A DNA stretch of 64,000 nt from UBA11524 sp963590165 (GTDB lineage: Bacteria; Bacillota; Clostridia; Christensenellales; Aristaeellaceae), in contig CAVANO010000032.1 in NCBI GenBank assembly GCA_963590165.1, positions 1 through 64,000 on the forward strand, written 5' to 3'. Position numbers and translations under genes: made by a program. This document shows, in pieces, positions 36,001-43,423 of this stretch (positions are counted from its first letter, which is position 1; every line of letters begins with the position of its first letter). The notes under the pieces are model-generated. The model was not told where the DNA came from. It ran no database searches and was given only the letters and a program-made list of their open reading frames with translations.

Positions 36001-36167
36001 TTGTCCGCGAATATAAGAAGGACAGCTATGGTACCGGCGCGTATACCTTCCTCGGCGAGGGCACGTATGTCAGCCACGAAGGCAGCCGTCCAATGAACAT
36101 CCTATGGCGGCTGAAGCGTGCGATTCCGGCGAAATACCTGCGCAGGGTTCAGCAGGTCATGGGGTAA
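33057..36167 (+). CDS. PLD-nuclease/superfamily 2 helicase with DUF3427
   Basis: Predicted 1036 residues. N-terminal phospholipase-D-like nuclease domain with the half motif HAKTYVF (213-219) and GSSNLS (231-236); then an SF2 helicase core with Walker A ATGTGKT (336-342), DETHH (432-436), LTATPERLDG and motif VI QQLGRGLR; then a long C-terminal region of the DUF3427 type. It would translocate on and perhaps cut DNA. ATG at 33057 is 9 bases after GGAGG; an earlier TTG is too close to the site. It is followed by a YgjP-like metallopeptidase. Such helicases occur in restriction-like or repair settings; its role here is unproven. Confidence 0.88.
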   Translation: MLHSGLYELLINAEVADDLRRIPAVRKAIDALDSAEAPAVLSKYVADVVRQSLQEIGDNAPEKQVALVNRIIGLLGQSGKNVMEPAEQLTALLEEHDPRIAMGKSAKELLRPETSVAMSSLFTGAVHEPAMFAELKKEIVSADRIDMLVSFIRFSGLRLILEELTEFTQRGGILRIITTSYMGATEVKAVEELSKLPNTFIRVSYDTKRTRLHAKTYVFYRDTGFTTAYIGSSNLSNAAISSGMEWNVKVTAKDQPDILRKVMATFDAYWHSDEFEDYTADSRGKLAEALDAEKYHGSAPRFLFDIRPYPYQQEILDRLRAEREVRGYFRNLVVAATGTGKTVISAMDYRGFVHSHPEKANRLLFIAHREEILKQSIETFRGVLKDVNFGELWVGNFRPEHMEHVFISVQTMCSQRLWEHLSPDYYDYIVVDETHHAAADSYGKVLTTFKPKILLGLTATPERLDGKSILDYFDHRIAAEIRLPEAIDRKLLCPFQYFGVSDTVDLTDLHWVHGGYDRKELSSLYSMNQTVAVRRADHILHQLDKYTADMRCLKALGFCVSIEHACFMAEQFNHAGVPSIALSSQSADAERVSAKKHLVSGEIKVIFVVDLYNEGVDIPEVNTVLFLRPTESLTIFLQQLGRGLRLSEGKDCLTVLDFIGAANRRYNFEQKFAALLTDDRTSVEKEIKRGFIAVPKGCYIQLEKKAQRIILDNIKASYGARRALVSRIAAFSEENSQPLTLPNFLHYTGMDARSLYKWDSFSQLCAEAGVRPEFDEPAKEEITRALIRIAAIDSRRWIRFLLTLLPNLADTDFNALSEEQRLMFSMFHATIWGTAADFTSADFRRHVHELSESPIILNELMMLLSDRFDSIDFIDERNTLPYVCPLDVHCTYTRDQLLCALGFNAFSAMREGVKYLPDIKTDIFLITLNKSDKDYSPTTMYNDYAVNPTLFHWQSQSTTTPESPTGQRYIHHAALGGHILLFVREYKKDSYGTGAYTFLGEGTYVSHEGSRPMNILWRLKRAIPAKYLRRVQQVMG

Positions 36168-36182
36168 CAGGAGGTGTGTTGA

Positions 36183-36743
36183 ATGGATTATGAAGTGATT
36201 CGCTCCGACCGCAAGACGTATTCGGTGGAAATTCGAGAGGCAAAAATGCTCGTTCGCGTACCTCTGCACGCCACGAACGAGGAAATCAATACGTTTCTGC
36301 TCAAGCACAAGGCATGGATTGAGAAGCACCTGCAAAAGGCGCAGACACGTCAGGCGGAAATGGCAAACATCACGCCGCTGACCATACCGGAGTTCCGGCA
36401 GCTGGTGGATAAGGCGCTCGTTGTCATCCCGGCACGCGTCAGGCACTACGCGCCGCTGATCGGCGTGACGTACAGGCGCATCACCATCCGCAATCAGCAT
36501 ACCCTGTGGGGAAGCTGCAGCAACACGGGCAACCTGAATTTCAACTGCATGCTGATGCTTGCGCCGCCGGAGGTGCTTGACAGCGTCGTTGTTCACGAGC
36601 TGTGCCACCGCAAGGAAATGAACCACTCGCAGCGGTTCTACGAGGAAGTGCTGCGCGTCTTTCCGGATTATTGGCAGTGGAACAAATGGCTCAAGGAAAA
36701 CGGCAGCCGCCTGCTCCGCATGATGCCGAACTACGGGGCGTAG
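36183..36743 (+). CDS. YgjP-like (DUF45) metallopeptidase
   Basis: Predicted 186-residue, single-domain zinc metallopeptidase with VVHELCHRKEMNHSQRFYE, an HExxH motif with the third His six residues on. Relatives are frequently encoded beside type I restriction enzymes; here it follows the DUF3427 helicase by 15 bases with AGGAGG, so both probably act together. The last codons (ending NYGA and TAG) are formed by the first unit of a 20-bp repeat that continues into the gap. Confidence 0.88.
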   Translation: MDYEVIRSDRKTYSVEIREAKMLVRVPLHATNEEINTFLLKHKAWIEKHLQKAQTRQAEMANITPLTIPEFRQLVDKALVVIPARVRHYAPLIGVTYRRITIRNQHTLWGSCSNTGNLNFNCMLMLAPPEVLDSVVVHELCHRKEMNHSQRFYEEVLRVFPDYWQWNKWLKENGSRLLRMMPNYGA

Positions 36744-36783
36744 TACCATACTGCGGGGCGCAGTGCCATACTGCGAGGCGCAG
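36731..36783. repeat. 20-bp tandem repeat with covarying micro-hairpins
   Basis: Units at 36731-36750, 36751-36770 and a partial one at 36771-36783. Their cores are CTACGGGGCGTAG, CTGCGGGGCGCAG and CTGCGAGGCGCAG: each is a 5-bp stem with a 3-base loop, and the A-T pair of the first is a G-C pair in the others. The first unit supplies the stop codon of the metallopeptidase gene. Confidence 0.9.
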
Positions 36784-36794
36784 GTTCTCTCGGC

Positions 36795-36823
36795 TTGCAT
36801 TGCATGCAAAAATACGCTATAAT
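36795..36823 (+). promoter_or_regulatory. Promoter of the M16-FHA-rodA-pbp run
   Basis: TTGCAT (36795-36800) and TATAAT (36818-36823), spaced 17 bases. Confidence 0.75.
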
Positions 36824-36885
36824 AAAAGATAAGTGCTGAACTGAAAAGGATCAGCGATTGATTGCAAAAGGAGCTGACGCACCCG

Positions 36886-38166
36886 ATGTCCAACATCCAT
36901 GAGCACACGCTGTCAAACGGAATGACGCTGCTTTGCTGGCCGCAGCGGCACCTTCACTCTCTGGCGTTCGGGCTGTACCTGAAGGGCGGACCGCTCTATG
37001 AAAATGAGCACACGCAGGGCATCAGCAATCTCCTGTCGCATCTGTGCTTCCGCGCACTCGGCGGGCTGAACCGCGAGGGTCTGCAGCGCGAATTGAATCG
37101 CCTCGGCACGAGCATGGACGCAGATGTATACGATGAAGGGCTGGTGTTCCGGCTGAAGTGCCTGCCGCGCTTCTTTGATGCGGCGCTCGACCTGTTCCTG
37201 CGCTTCTTTGCCGGCACCCCATGGACGCCTGAGCAGATTTCGGCAGAAAAGCAGGTCGTATTGCGCCAGATGGAGGCGGAAGGCGAGGACTTGTTTGATG
37301 AGGCGGCGCGGCTCTTCCGCATGACGGGCAGCGGTGCATATCCGGCGCTGGGCACGGAGGAAACCCTGTCCGCGCTGACGGAGGATGACATTGCACGGTG
37401 GCAGCAGCTGATTTTCCAGCCGCAGAATGCGTGCTTCGTGATGGCAGGCAACTTTTCCGACGGCATGGAGCTGGCAGCGGTGGAGGTGCTCGAAGAGCTC
37501 AAAAACCATGATGCGCAGGCACCGTTTGCGCAGCCGCTGCCGATCGGCTTCTGCATGCGCGATGCGCAGAACGACCTGCTCGGCGAGGCGGAAGGGGATT
37601 TCGCCGCGGTGCAGCTGTCGTTTGATATTGACAGCGACCAGGTGTATCCCGTTGCCGCGGAGGTGCTGTCCACCATCACCGGCGGCAATGACGACAGCAT
37701 GCTGTTTCAGGCGCTGCGCGAGGATCAGGCACTCGTGGCGGAGATTGAGTCGCAGATTGTCCGTGTCGGGCAGTTCAGCCGCCTTGTGATCCGCTATGAT
37801 GTGCGGCAGGATTGGCTGCGCGATACGCTGACGAAAGTGTTTACGTACCTGCACCGGCTGACGATGTATGTTCGTCCGGCACGGCTGTATCAGCTGCGCA
37901 CACAGTTCACGACGAATAACGCCATGCTGACGGACGATGCGCCGGGGCTGTGCGAGCGGCTGGGCTGGGCATGGATGAGCGGCGACAATTCGCAGGCTGA
38001 CCTCGATGCGGCGGCTGCGCAGTACAGCGAGCTGACGGCGGAGGAGTTGCTTGACGCGGCACAGACCGTGTTCCGTCCCGAAAATCTGTCCATGACGATC
38101 GCGTACGATTCGCAGACAGTCGGGGACATTGTACCGCTGTTGGACGCATTGCGGAAGATGCTGTAA
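36886..38166 (+). CDS. M16 peptidase-like protein without the zinc motif
   Basis: Predicted 426 residues with the two-lobed M16 layout (N-terminal lobe, then an LSFDID...VAAEVLSTITGG region typical of the second lobe). The zinc motif HxxEH is degraded to NLLSH at residues 48-52, losing the first His and the catalytic Glu. It is therefore probably not a protease, like the inactive partners of M16B heterodimers. The ATG is 13 bases after AAGGAG, rather far; a TTG eight codons upstream has no site. It precedes a FHA-RodA-PBP set. Function unknown. Confidence 0.82.
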   Translation: MSNIHEHTLSNGMTLLCWPQRHLHSLAFGLYLKGGPLYENEHTQGISNLLSHLCFRALGGLNREGLQRELNRLGTSMDADVYDEGLVFRLKCLPRFFDAALDLFLRFFAGTPWTPEQISAEKQVVLRQMEAEGEDLFDEAARLFRMTGSGAYPALGTEETLSALTEDDIARWQQLIFQPQNACFVMAGNFSDGMELAAVEVLEELKNHDAQAPFAQPLPIGFCMRDAQNDLLGEAEGDFAAVQLSFDIDSDQVYPVAAEVLSTITGGNDDSMLFQALREDQALVAEIESQIVRVGQFSRLVIRYDVRQDWLRDTLTKVFTYLHRLTMYVRPARLYQLRTQFTTNNAMLTDDAPGLCERLGWAWMSGDNSQADLDAAAAQYSELTAEELLDAAQTVFRPENLSMTIAYDSQTVGDIVPLLDALRKML

Positions 38167-38176
38167 GGAGCTTCAA

Positions 38177-38770
38177 ATGCCCACTGAAATCTACGAGATA
38201 CTTTCGCTTGCCATGCGCTATGTGTTCGTGGCGTTCGGCGTGCTGATTGTTCTGCGCGCTTTCTGGTGGCTCTGGCGGGAGCACCTGATGCGTCAGCGCC
38301 GCCGCCGTGCGCTGCCTGATGCGGGGAGCATCGGCGAATTTGTCGTGGAGAGCGATTCGCCGTCCCTGCCGGCAGATACGCTGCTGTCCGTGCCGTCCGA
38401 GGGTATGCTCGGCAGCGTCCGCAGCTGCGACATTGTTGTGCCGGAAAGGGGCGTCCGCGCACGCCATCTGGACGTGTCCTTCCGCGACGGCGAAGGGCTT
38501 TACGTCATGCCGTGGCGTGGCTGCACCTGCGCGGTCGACGGCTATGAAATCGTCACGCATCGGGACAGCAAGGCGCATCCGCTTCAGCACAACAGCATTC
38601 TGGAAGTCGGGGAGGCGCGGCTGAGGCTGCGCGTGTTCGCCGGACTCGATGTGGAAGATGTGCATCGGTACGCAACGTTTATGCCGGATGGATATGATGA
38701 GTTTGTAATCGATAATGAAAGCAACAATCAAAATAAACAAAATTTAGAGAAATTCACGCAGAATGGATGA
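38177..38770 (+). CDS. Membrane-anchored FHA domain protein
   Basis: Predicted 197 residues: one membrane segment at about 8-30, a basic stretch, then an FHA domain (LGSVRSCDIVVPERGVRARH), a fold that binds phosphothreonine. It would be cytoplasmic-facing. FHA genes upstream of rodA and pbpA are known from actinobacteria, where Ser/Thr kinases control wall growth. The last ~15 residues (NNQNKQNLEKF) are encoded by AT-rich DNA unlike the rest, suggesting that the original C-terminus was replaced. AAGGAG precedes the ATG. Confidence 0.83.
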   Translation: MPTEIYEILSLAMRYVFVAFGVLIVLRAFWWLWREHLMRQRRRRALPDAGSIGEFVVESDSPSLPADTLLSVPSEGMLGSVRSCDIVVPERGVRARHLDVSFRDGEGLYVMPWRGCTCAVDGYEIVTHRDSKAHPLQHNSILEVGEARLRLRVFAGLDVEDVHRYATFMPDGYDEFVIDNESNNQNKQNLEKFTQNG

Positions 38771-38776
38771 TACATT

Positions 38777-39010
38777 ATGACAGTATTAGAAAGAACAATC
38801 CAAGCACTAAAAAATCTTGGTGGGGAAGCAAATTACGCGCAAATCTATACAGAATATGAGCGACTATTAGGCAAAGCCATAACAGCTGGTCAAAAAGCAG
38901 GAATACGTGCTACGATCGAACGCAATTCATCAGATTCTGACATGTTTTCAGGCGATGACATTTTTTATTCTGTTTATGGAAAAGGCTACGGCATATGGGG
39001 ATTACGTTAA
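38777..39010 (+). CDS. HARE-HTH-like winged-helix protein
   Basis: Predicted 77 residues with the hallmarks of the HARE-HTH fold: LKNLGGEANYAQIYTEYE at the N-terminus and a closing FYSVYGKGYGIWGLR. This domain is usually a DNA-binding module fused to restriction endonucleases and chromatin proteins; here it stands alone and may be a broken-off piece. Its DNA is clearly more AT-rich than all neighbours and its ribosome site is weak, both signs of recent transfer. It separates the FHA gene from rodA. Confidence 0.75.
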   Translation: MTVLERTIQALKNLGGEANYAQIYTEYERLLGKAITAGQKAGIRATIERNSSDSDMFSGDDIFYSVYGKGYGIWGLR

Positions 39011-39032
39011 TTTGTTATATTTCTAAGAGGTG

Positions 39033-40298
39033 ATGAAGTTGGCGCGTGAACGCAATAACGGCGGGCGGAACCCGGGACGGGCGCTGTCCCATGCGGTTTC
39101 CGCCTTCTATATTGCCGCTTTTTTTCTGCTGTTTCTGCGCGATTTTCAGTGGCAGGCGCTTGCGTTTGCCGCATTCATTCCGCTGGCGAACGCGTTTGTC
39201 ACCGGCTTTCTGCCGCGGCTGTTTCCGGTGGATAAACTGCTGCTGTCGCTGACGAATTTTCTTTGCGCACTCGGGTTGCTTGTTCTCTATGATACAAATC
39301 CGTCCTATGCGTACTCGCAGGCAGTCTATTATTTCATCGGGCTTGCGGCGATGGTCGTGTGCATCTACCTCATCCGCATCGGGCGCTCGTTCCGCCTGCT
39401 CGTCTGGCCGATGATGCTCTGCTCGCTTGTGCTGCTGGCGCTGCCGCTGTTCATCGGCAAGGAAACGTACGGCGCGAAGAACTGGTTCTATGTCGGCAGC
39501 GTGTCCGTTCAGCCAAGCGAAATTGTAAAACTCGCGCTCATCATTGTCATCAGCCGTTTCATGGCGGACAGGCGATTTTGGCTCTGGGTGATTTTCGCTG
39601 TGGCATGCCTGGGGATGCTGATGCTTCAGGCTGACCTCGGCACGGCGCTGCTGTATTACGGCGTGGCACTCATGCTGTATTTCGCCTCATCCGGCAACTG
39701 GTTCATGATGCTCTGCGGCATCGGCGGCGGTGCTGGTGCGGCAGTCTTTGGCTATGCCGAATTTGCGCATGTCAAGAAGCGCGTTGCCATCTGGCTTGAC
39801 CCGTGGAGCGACTATGACAACGCCGGTTATCAGATTATCCAGAGCCTCATGGCGATTGCAAGCGGCGGCGCACTCGGCGTCGGGCTCGGACTCGGCAGTC
39901 CGACCACCATCCCTGTGTATCACACAGACTTCATTTTCTCCGTCATCTGCGAACAGTTCGGCATGATTTTCGGCTTCTGCGTCCTGCTGATGTATGTCGC
40001 CATCATCTGGCGCGGCACGTCCATTGCGATTGCGGCGCGGACACGCTTCCACGGGCTGCTGACCATGGGCTGCACGGCGATGATCGGTCTGCAGACGTTC
40101 ATTATCATTGGCGGTGTCCTGAAACTGATTCCGCTGACCGGCGTAACGATGCCGTTCGTCAGCTACGGCGGCACGTCGCTCGTGTCATGTCTGTGCCTGA
40201 TCGGGCTGATTCAGGGCGTTTCCAGCATCAATGAGGACGATCTGGCGCGGGATGCCGACCTGGCGGACTACGGTGCGCAGGAAGAAGGTGCCCTATGA
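39033..40298 (+). CDS. RodA/FtsW/SpoVE family glycosyltransferase
   Basis: Predicted 421-residue polytopic membrane protein of the SEDS family, the peptidoglycan polymerases that work with a class B PBP. Seen: GAKNWF, the QPSEIVKLALII helix, LQADLGTALLY and the conserved closing PFVSYGGTSLV. The start is uncertain: ATG 39033 directly follows AGAGGTG, while a TTG at 39039 has better spacing. The stop overlaps the PBP start by 4 bp. RodA versus FtsW cannot be settled, but the FHA-PBP context fits a RodA role. Confidence 0.9.
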   Translation: MKLARERNNGGRNPGRALSHAVSAFYIAAFFLLFLRDFQWQALAFAAFIPLANAFVTGFLPRLFPVDKLLLSLTNFLCALGLLVLYDTNPSYAYSQAVYYFIGLAAMVVCIYLIRIGRSFRLLVWPMMLCSLVLLALPLFIGKETYGAKNWFYVGSVSVQPSEIVKLALIIVISRFMADRRFWLWVIFAVACLGMLMLQADLGTALLYYGVALMLYFASSGNWFMMLCGIGGGAGAAVFGYAEFAHVKKRVAIWLDPWSDYDNAGYQIIQSLMAIASGGALGVGLGLGSPTTIPVYHTDFIFSVICEQFGMIFGFCVLLMYVAIIWRGTSIAIAARTRFHGLLTMGCTAMIGLQTFIIIGGVLKLIPLTGVTMPFVSYGGTSLVSCLCLIGLIQGVSSINEDDLARDADLADYGAQEEGAL

Positions 40299-41719
40299 AG
40301 CCGATGCGATTCAAATTCAAGCTCCTTGCGTTCTTCCTGTTTGCACTGTTTGCACTGCTGGGCGCGTACGGCATGTACAGCATCTCACTTTACGGCAACC
40401 GCTGGTTCACCTATGCGAAAAATCCGCGCGTTCGTACGCAGAAGGAAAACGTCATTCCCGGCGATATCCTTGACCGCAACGGCATTGTGCTGGCGACCAG
40501 CGATGTGGCGGATGACGGCACGGTCACGCGCGTTTATCAGGCGGATGAAACGGCACGCCGTGCGGTTGTGCATCTGCTGGGTGATTCTGACGGACAGATT
40601 GCCAACGGCGTTGAATCGTTCCAGACGGCTTATCTGTACGGCTTTCAGACGGGTATCTGGGAGCGGATTCAGGCACTCGTGACCGGACAGAAACGTCACG
40701 GCGACAACATCACGCTGACGGTCGACAGCGAACTTTGCACGACAATCCTCAAATCCTTCAAGAGCCGTGCATCAGGGCATGACGGTGCCGCATTCGTCAT
40801 GAATTACGAGACCGGCGAGGTGCTCGCAATGGTCAGCCTGCCGAATTTCGACCCGAACGACACGGGCAGCGTGTCTTCCTCTTCCAACGCCTACTGGAAC
40901 CGAGTCACGCAGAACCAGTATACGCCCGGCAGCACGTTCAAGGTCGTTACCGCTGCTGCCGAGCTGCGTATCAACCCGTCCGCGCAGACCGTGCAGATTC
41001 AGTGCACCGGCAATCTGAGTGTTGACGGACAGGTGATTCACGATTTCGGCTCCACCAGCCACGGCGTGATCAGCCTGAAAACCGCCTTCATCCGCTCGTG
41101 CAATAATGCCTTTGCGCAGTACGCGCTGTCGATGGGGGACAAGGCACTGCGCGAAACGGCGGAGCAGTTCGGCTTCAACGACAACTTTCTGTTCCGCGAT
41201 CTTGTCGTCGAGAACAGCGCCTATCCGACAACCGACCGCACGAACTTCAACATCGCCATGAGCGGCTTCGGACAGTCTGCTATTACCGCGACACCCGTGC
41301 ACCTGTGCATGATTGCCGCGGCAGTTGCCAATGGCGGCGTCATGATGGAGCCTTCGCTGATTGCAAGCGTTGTCAGCCCGTCCGGCACGGTGCGGTACAC
41401 TTTTTCCAGCCGCGTTTACCGTACGGCGATGACGGAGAGCATCGCAGCGACGCTTGATGAGTACATGGAGGTCGTTGTCACCAGCGGCACAGGCACGAAA
41501 GCAGCTGTCAGCGGACTGACCATCTGCGGCAAGACCGGCAGCGCGGAAACGTCGCTCAATGGGCAGGACGTCACGAACGGGCTGTTCATCGGCTACTGCA
41601 AGGAACTGCCTTACGCGGTCTGCGTGGTGGTGGAGAGCATTGCGGACGGGCAGGGCGGCGGCAGCACCGCGGCACCCATTGCGAGGGATATTTTTCAATA
41701 TCTGAAAAATATGGAGTAA
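40295..41719 (+). CDS. Class B penicillin-binding protein (transpeptidase)
   Basis: Predicted 474 residues: N-terminal membrane anchor (about 8-30), a short dimerisation segment with RGxxxDRN-like GDILDRNG, and a transpeptidase domain with the three motifs STFK, SCN and KTGS in order. It is shorter than typical PBP2/FtsI and matches the PbpA group found with RodA. It would cross-link glycan strands made by the SEDS partner, whose gene overlaps it by 4 bp. Confidence 0.94.
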   Translation: MKPMRFKFKLLAFFLFALFALLGAYGMYSISLYGNRWFTYAKNPRVRTQKENVIPGDILDRNGIVLATSDVADDGTVTRVYQADETARRAVVHLLGDSDGQIANGVESFQTAYLYGFQTGIWERIQALVTGQKRHGDNITLTVDSELCTTILKSFKSRASGHDGAAFVMNYETGEVLAMVSLPNFDPNDTGSVSSSSNAYWNRVTQNQYTPGSTFKVVTAAAELRINPSAQTVQIQCTGNLSVDGQVIHDFGSTSHGVISLKTAFIRSCNNAFAQYALSMGDKALRETAEQFGFNDNFLFRDLVVENSAYPTTDRTNFNIAMSGFGQSAITATPVHLCMIAAAVANGGVMMEPSLIASVVSPSGTVRYTFSSRVYRTAMTESIAATLDEYMEVVVTSGTGTKAAVSGLTICGKTGSAETSLNGQDVTNGLFIGYCKELPYAVCVVVESIADGQGGGSTAAPIARDIFQYLKNME

Positions 41720-41777
41720 GGGATACTTGGCAGGGATTTCGCTGAATTTGTCCTTTTTTCCCTTTCATCATCAAAAA

Positions 41778-41814
41778 AGAGCAGGACTGTCTATACAGCC
41801 CTGCTTTTTTTATT
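41778..41814. terminator. Bidirectional terminator after the PBP gene
   Basis: AGCAGGACTGT pairs with ACAGCCCTGCT (one mismatch) around CTAT, with A-runs and T-runs outside. It lies between convergent genes and touches the end of the small zinc-binding protein gene. Confidence 0.85.
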
Positions 41815-42001
41815 GAAATAAGGTGCAGCCCATTTCGCGGAATTCGGCTGCCTTTTGAAGGAGCATATCTTCCGTAACGCCGAATTTCTTCGATAGGCAT
41901 TTAAGGCAAAGAAAGGACACGGCGCCGCGGTTGATGAGCTTTTTCGTCAGCGCAATTTCAACGCTTTGCAGCTGCCGGCGGCACTGCATGCACTCAGGCA
42001 T
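41810..42001 (-). CDS. Small four-cysteine zinc-binding protein
   Basis: Predicted 63 residues with CMQC (4-7) and CLKC (32-35), the spacing of a treble-clef or ribbon zinc site, followed by a helical tail ending GCTLFQ. I recall similar tiny proteins in Clostridia but no function. It overlaps the end of the alpha-galactosidase gene by 8 bp, so it is probably translated from the same mRNA. GAAGGA lies close upstream of the ATG. Confidence 0.72.
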   Translation of the reverse strand: MPECMQCRRQLQSVEIALTKKLINRGAVSFLCLKCLSKKFGVTEDMLLQKAAEFREMGCTLFQ

Positions 42002-43181
42002 TTTCCTTCACCAGATGGCAGAGGTACAGGCGGCTGTCATGCCCGTTGATGTGCGGATTGAAGAAGTCTTTCTGCGGACCGATATGTTCGCCGGAATACA
42101 CGTCCGTCATATCGAGCAGAACGCCGCTTGTCACGGGCAGACCCATGTCGGCAAACTCGGCGTGCACCTCGGCAGCAGAAACGGCGAGGTTGGCGTAGAA
42201 GAGAGCAAACTCGTTGTCTGAAAGGTGGCGCAGGAGGACAAACGCGGTGTCTGCCGGATGAATCCACGGATCCTGAGGATTTTCAGGATTCGGTATGCAG
42301 ACGCTGTCGCGGCGGACGATGTACGGCGCGCGGCATTCGAGATCCTGGTCGATGCGCAGCAGCGCGGGATTGAGCATCAGCGCGCGGTATTCCGGCGCGA
42401 GGGTGCGCAGGTCGGCACCCATCATCAGCGGCACACCGCAAAGGCACCACAGCGTGAACTGCAGGCGGTATTCCTCAAACGTGCAGACCTTGCCGAAGCC
42501 GACATTGCCCTTGCCGCACATGCCGACCGTCAGCATATCCATATCGTTGAAGCAGTGGTTGCCGCTCATGCAGAGCTTGCTCAGCTGGCTTTTGACGATG
42601 TCGGTGAAGGACACGAAGTTATCCATGATGTCGCCGGTGGAGCGGTACATGTGGGCACCGATGGAGCGCATCCATTCGCCGGGTTCCTCCATGCCCCAGT
42701 TGCAGGCGGAGAAGAGAATCTCACGCCCGGTCGCCTTGAGCGCCATGGACATGGTCAGGTAGCGCATCTTGCAGTTGCCGGAATTCGGGAAATTGCAATA
42801 GTCGTATTTCAGGAAGTCAACGCCCCAGTCCGCGAAGGTCTGCGCGTCGATAAATTCATGGTCGTAGCTGCCGGGATAGCCGGCGCAGGTGCGCGCACCG
42901 GCGCAGGAGTACATGCCGAATTTCAGTCCCTTGCTGTGGACATAATCGGCAACGGCCTTCATGTCGTTCGGAAATTTTTCGGGGTCAGGGACGATTCGGC
43001 CGTCCGCGCCGCGCTGACGAAGACTCCAGCAGTCATCAATGACCAGATACTCATAGCCCGCATCGCGGTAGCCCTGCGAGACCATCAGGTCGGCCATCTG
43101 ATGAATCAGCTCCTCATTGATGTTGGAGCCGAATGTGTTCCATGAATTCCAGCCCATAGGCGGTGTTTGCGCAAGTGTCAT
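41994..43181 (-). CDS. GH27 alpha-galactosidase
   Basis: Predicted 395 residues, glycoside hydrolase family 27. Starts with TPPMGWNSWN, then VIDDCW, the nucleophile Asp in LKYDYCN and the acid/base Asp region NDMDML, followed by a small beta C-terminal domain. No signal peptide, so it acts in the cytoplasm on imported galactosides or galactomannan pieces. Start chosen by a GGAGG site; the frame continues 34 codons upstream without one. Divergent from the GH51 gene. Confidence 0.94.
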   Translation of the reverse strand: MTLAQTPPMGWNSWNTFGSNINEELIHQMADLMVSQGYRDAGYEYLVIDDCWSLRQRGADGRIVPDPEKFPNDMKAVADYVHSKGLKFGMYSCAGARTCAGYPGSYDHEFIDAQTFADWGVDFLKYDYCNFPNSGNCKMRYLTMSMALKATGREILFSACNWGMEEPGEWMRSIGAHMYRSTGDIMDNFVSFTDIVKSQLSKLCMSGNHCFNDMDMLTVGMCGKGNVGFGKVCTFEEYRLQFTLWCLCGVPLMMGADLRTLAPEYRALMLNPALLRIDQDLECRAPYIVRRDSVCIPNPENPQDPWIHPADTAFVLLRHLSDNEFALFYANLAVSAAEVHAEFADMGLPVTSGVLLDMTDVYSGEHIGPQKDFFNPHINGHDSRLYLCHLVKENA

Positions 43182-43423
43182 TGGTATCCTCCGTTCCTCC
43201 TGCTCAGGCAGGGCATTGTGATGGATGTGCGGTTGATTCTTTCGCCGAAGGATTGAAAATCCCTGCTGACCAATCAGCGTCAAAAAAATATTTTTTCGCA
43301 GGGAAAATGAAAAAGGACTTTCAGGGTGATTGTCGAATCAAAATCGACGATTCGGGCAGTTTTGCTCCTGAAAAGGGCATGCCGCCCACAGTGCATTTTG
43401 TTTGAGGAGGAACTTGACGCACC
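43182..43423. promoter_or_regulatory. Divergent intergenic region between two glycosidase genes
   Basis: This 242-bp gap should hold promoters and operators for both glycosidase genes. Visible are an A/T palindrome (AAAAAAATATTTTTT, about 43282-43297) and an inverted repeat CGAATC...GATTCG around 43335-43352. No -10/-35 pair is convincing enough to call. Confidence 0.4.
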
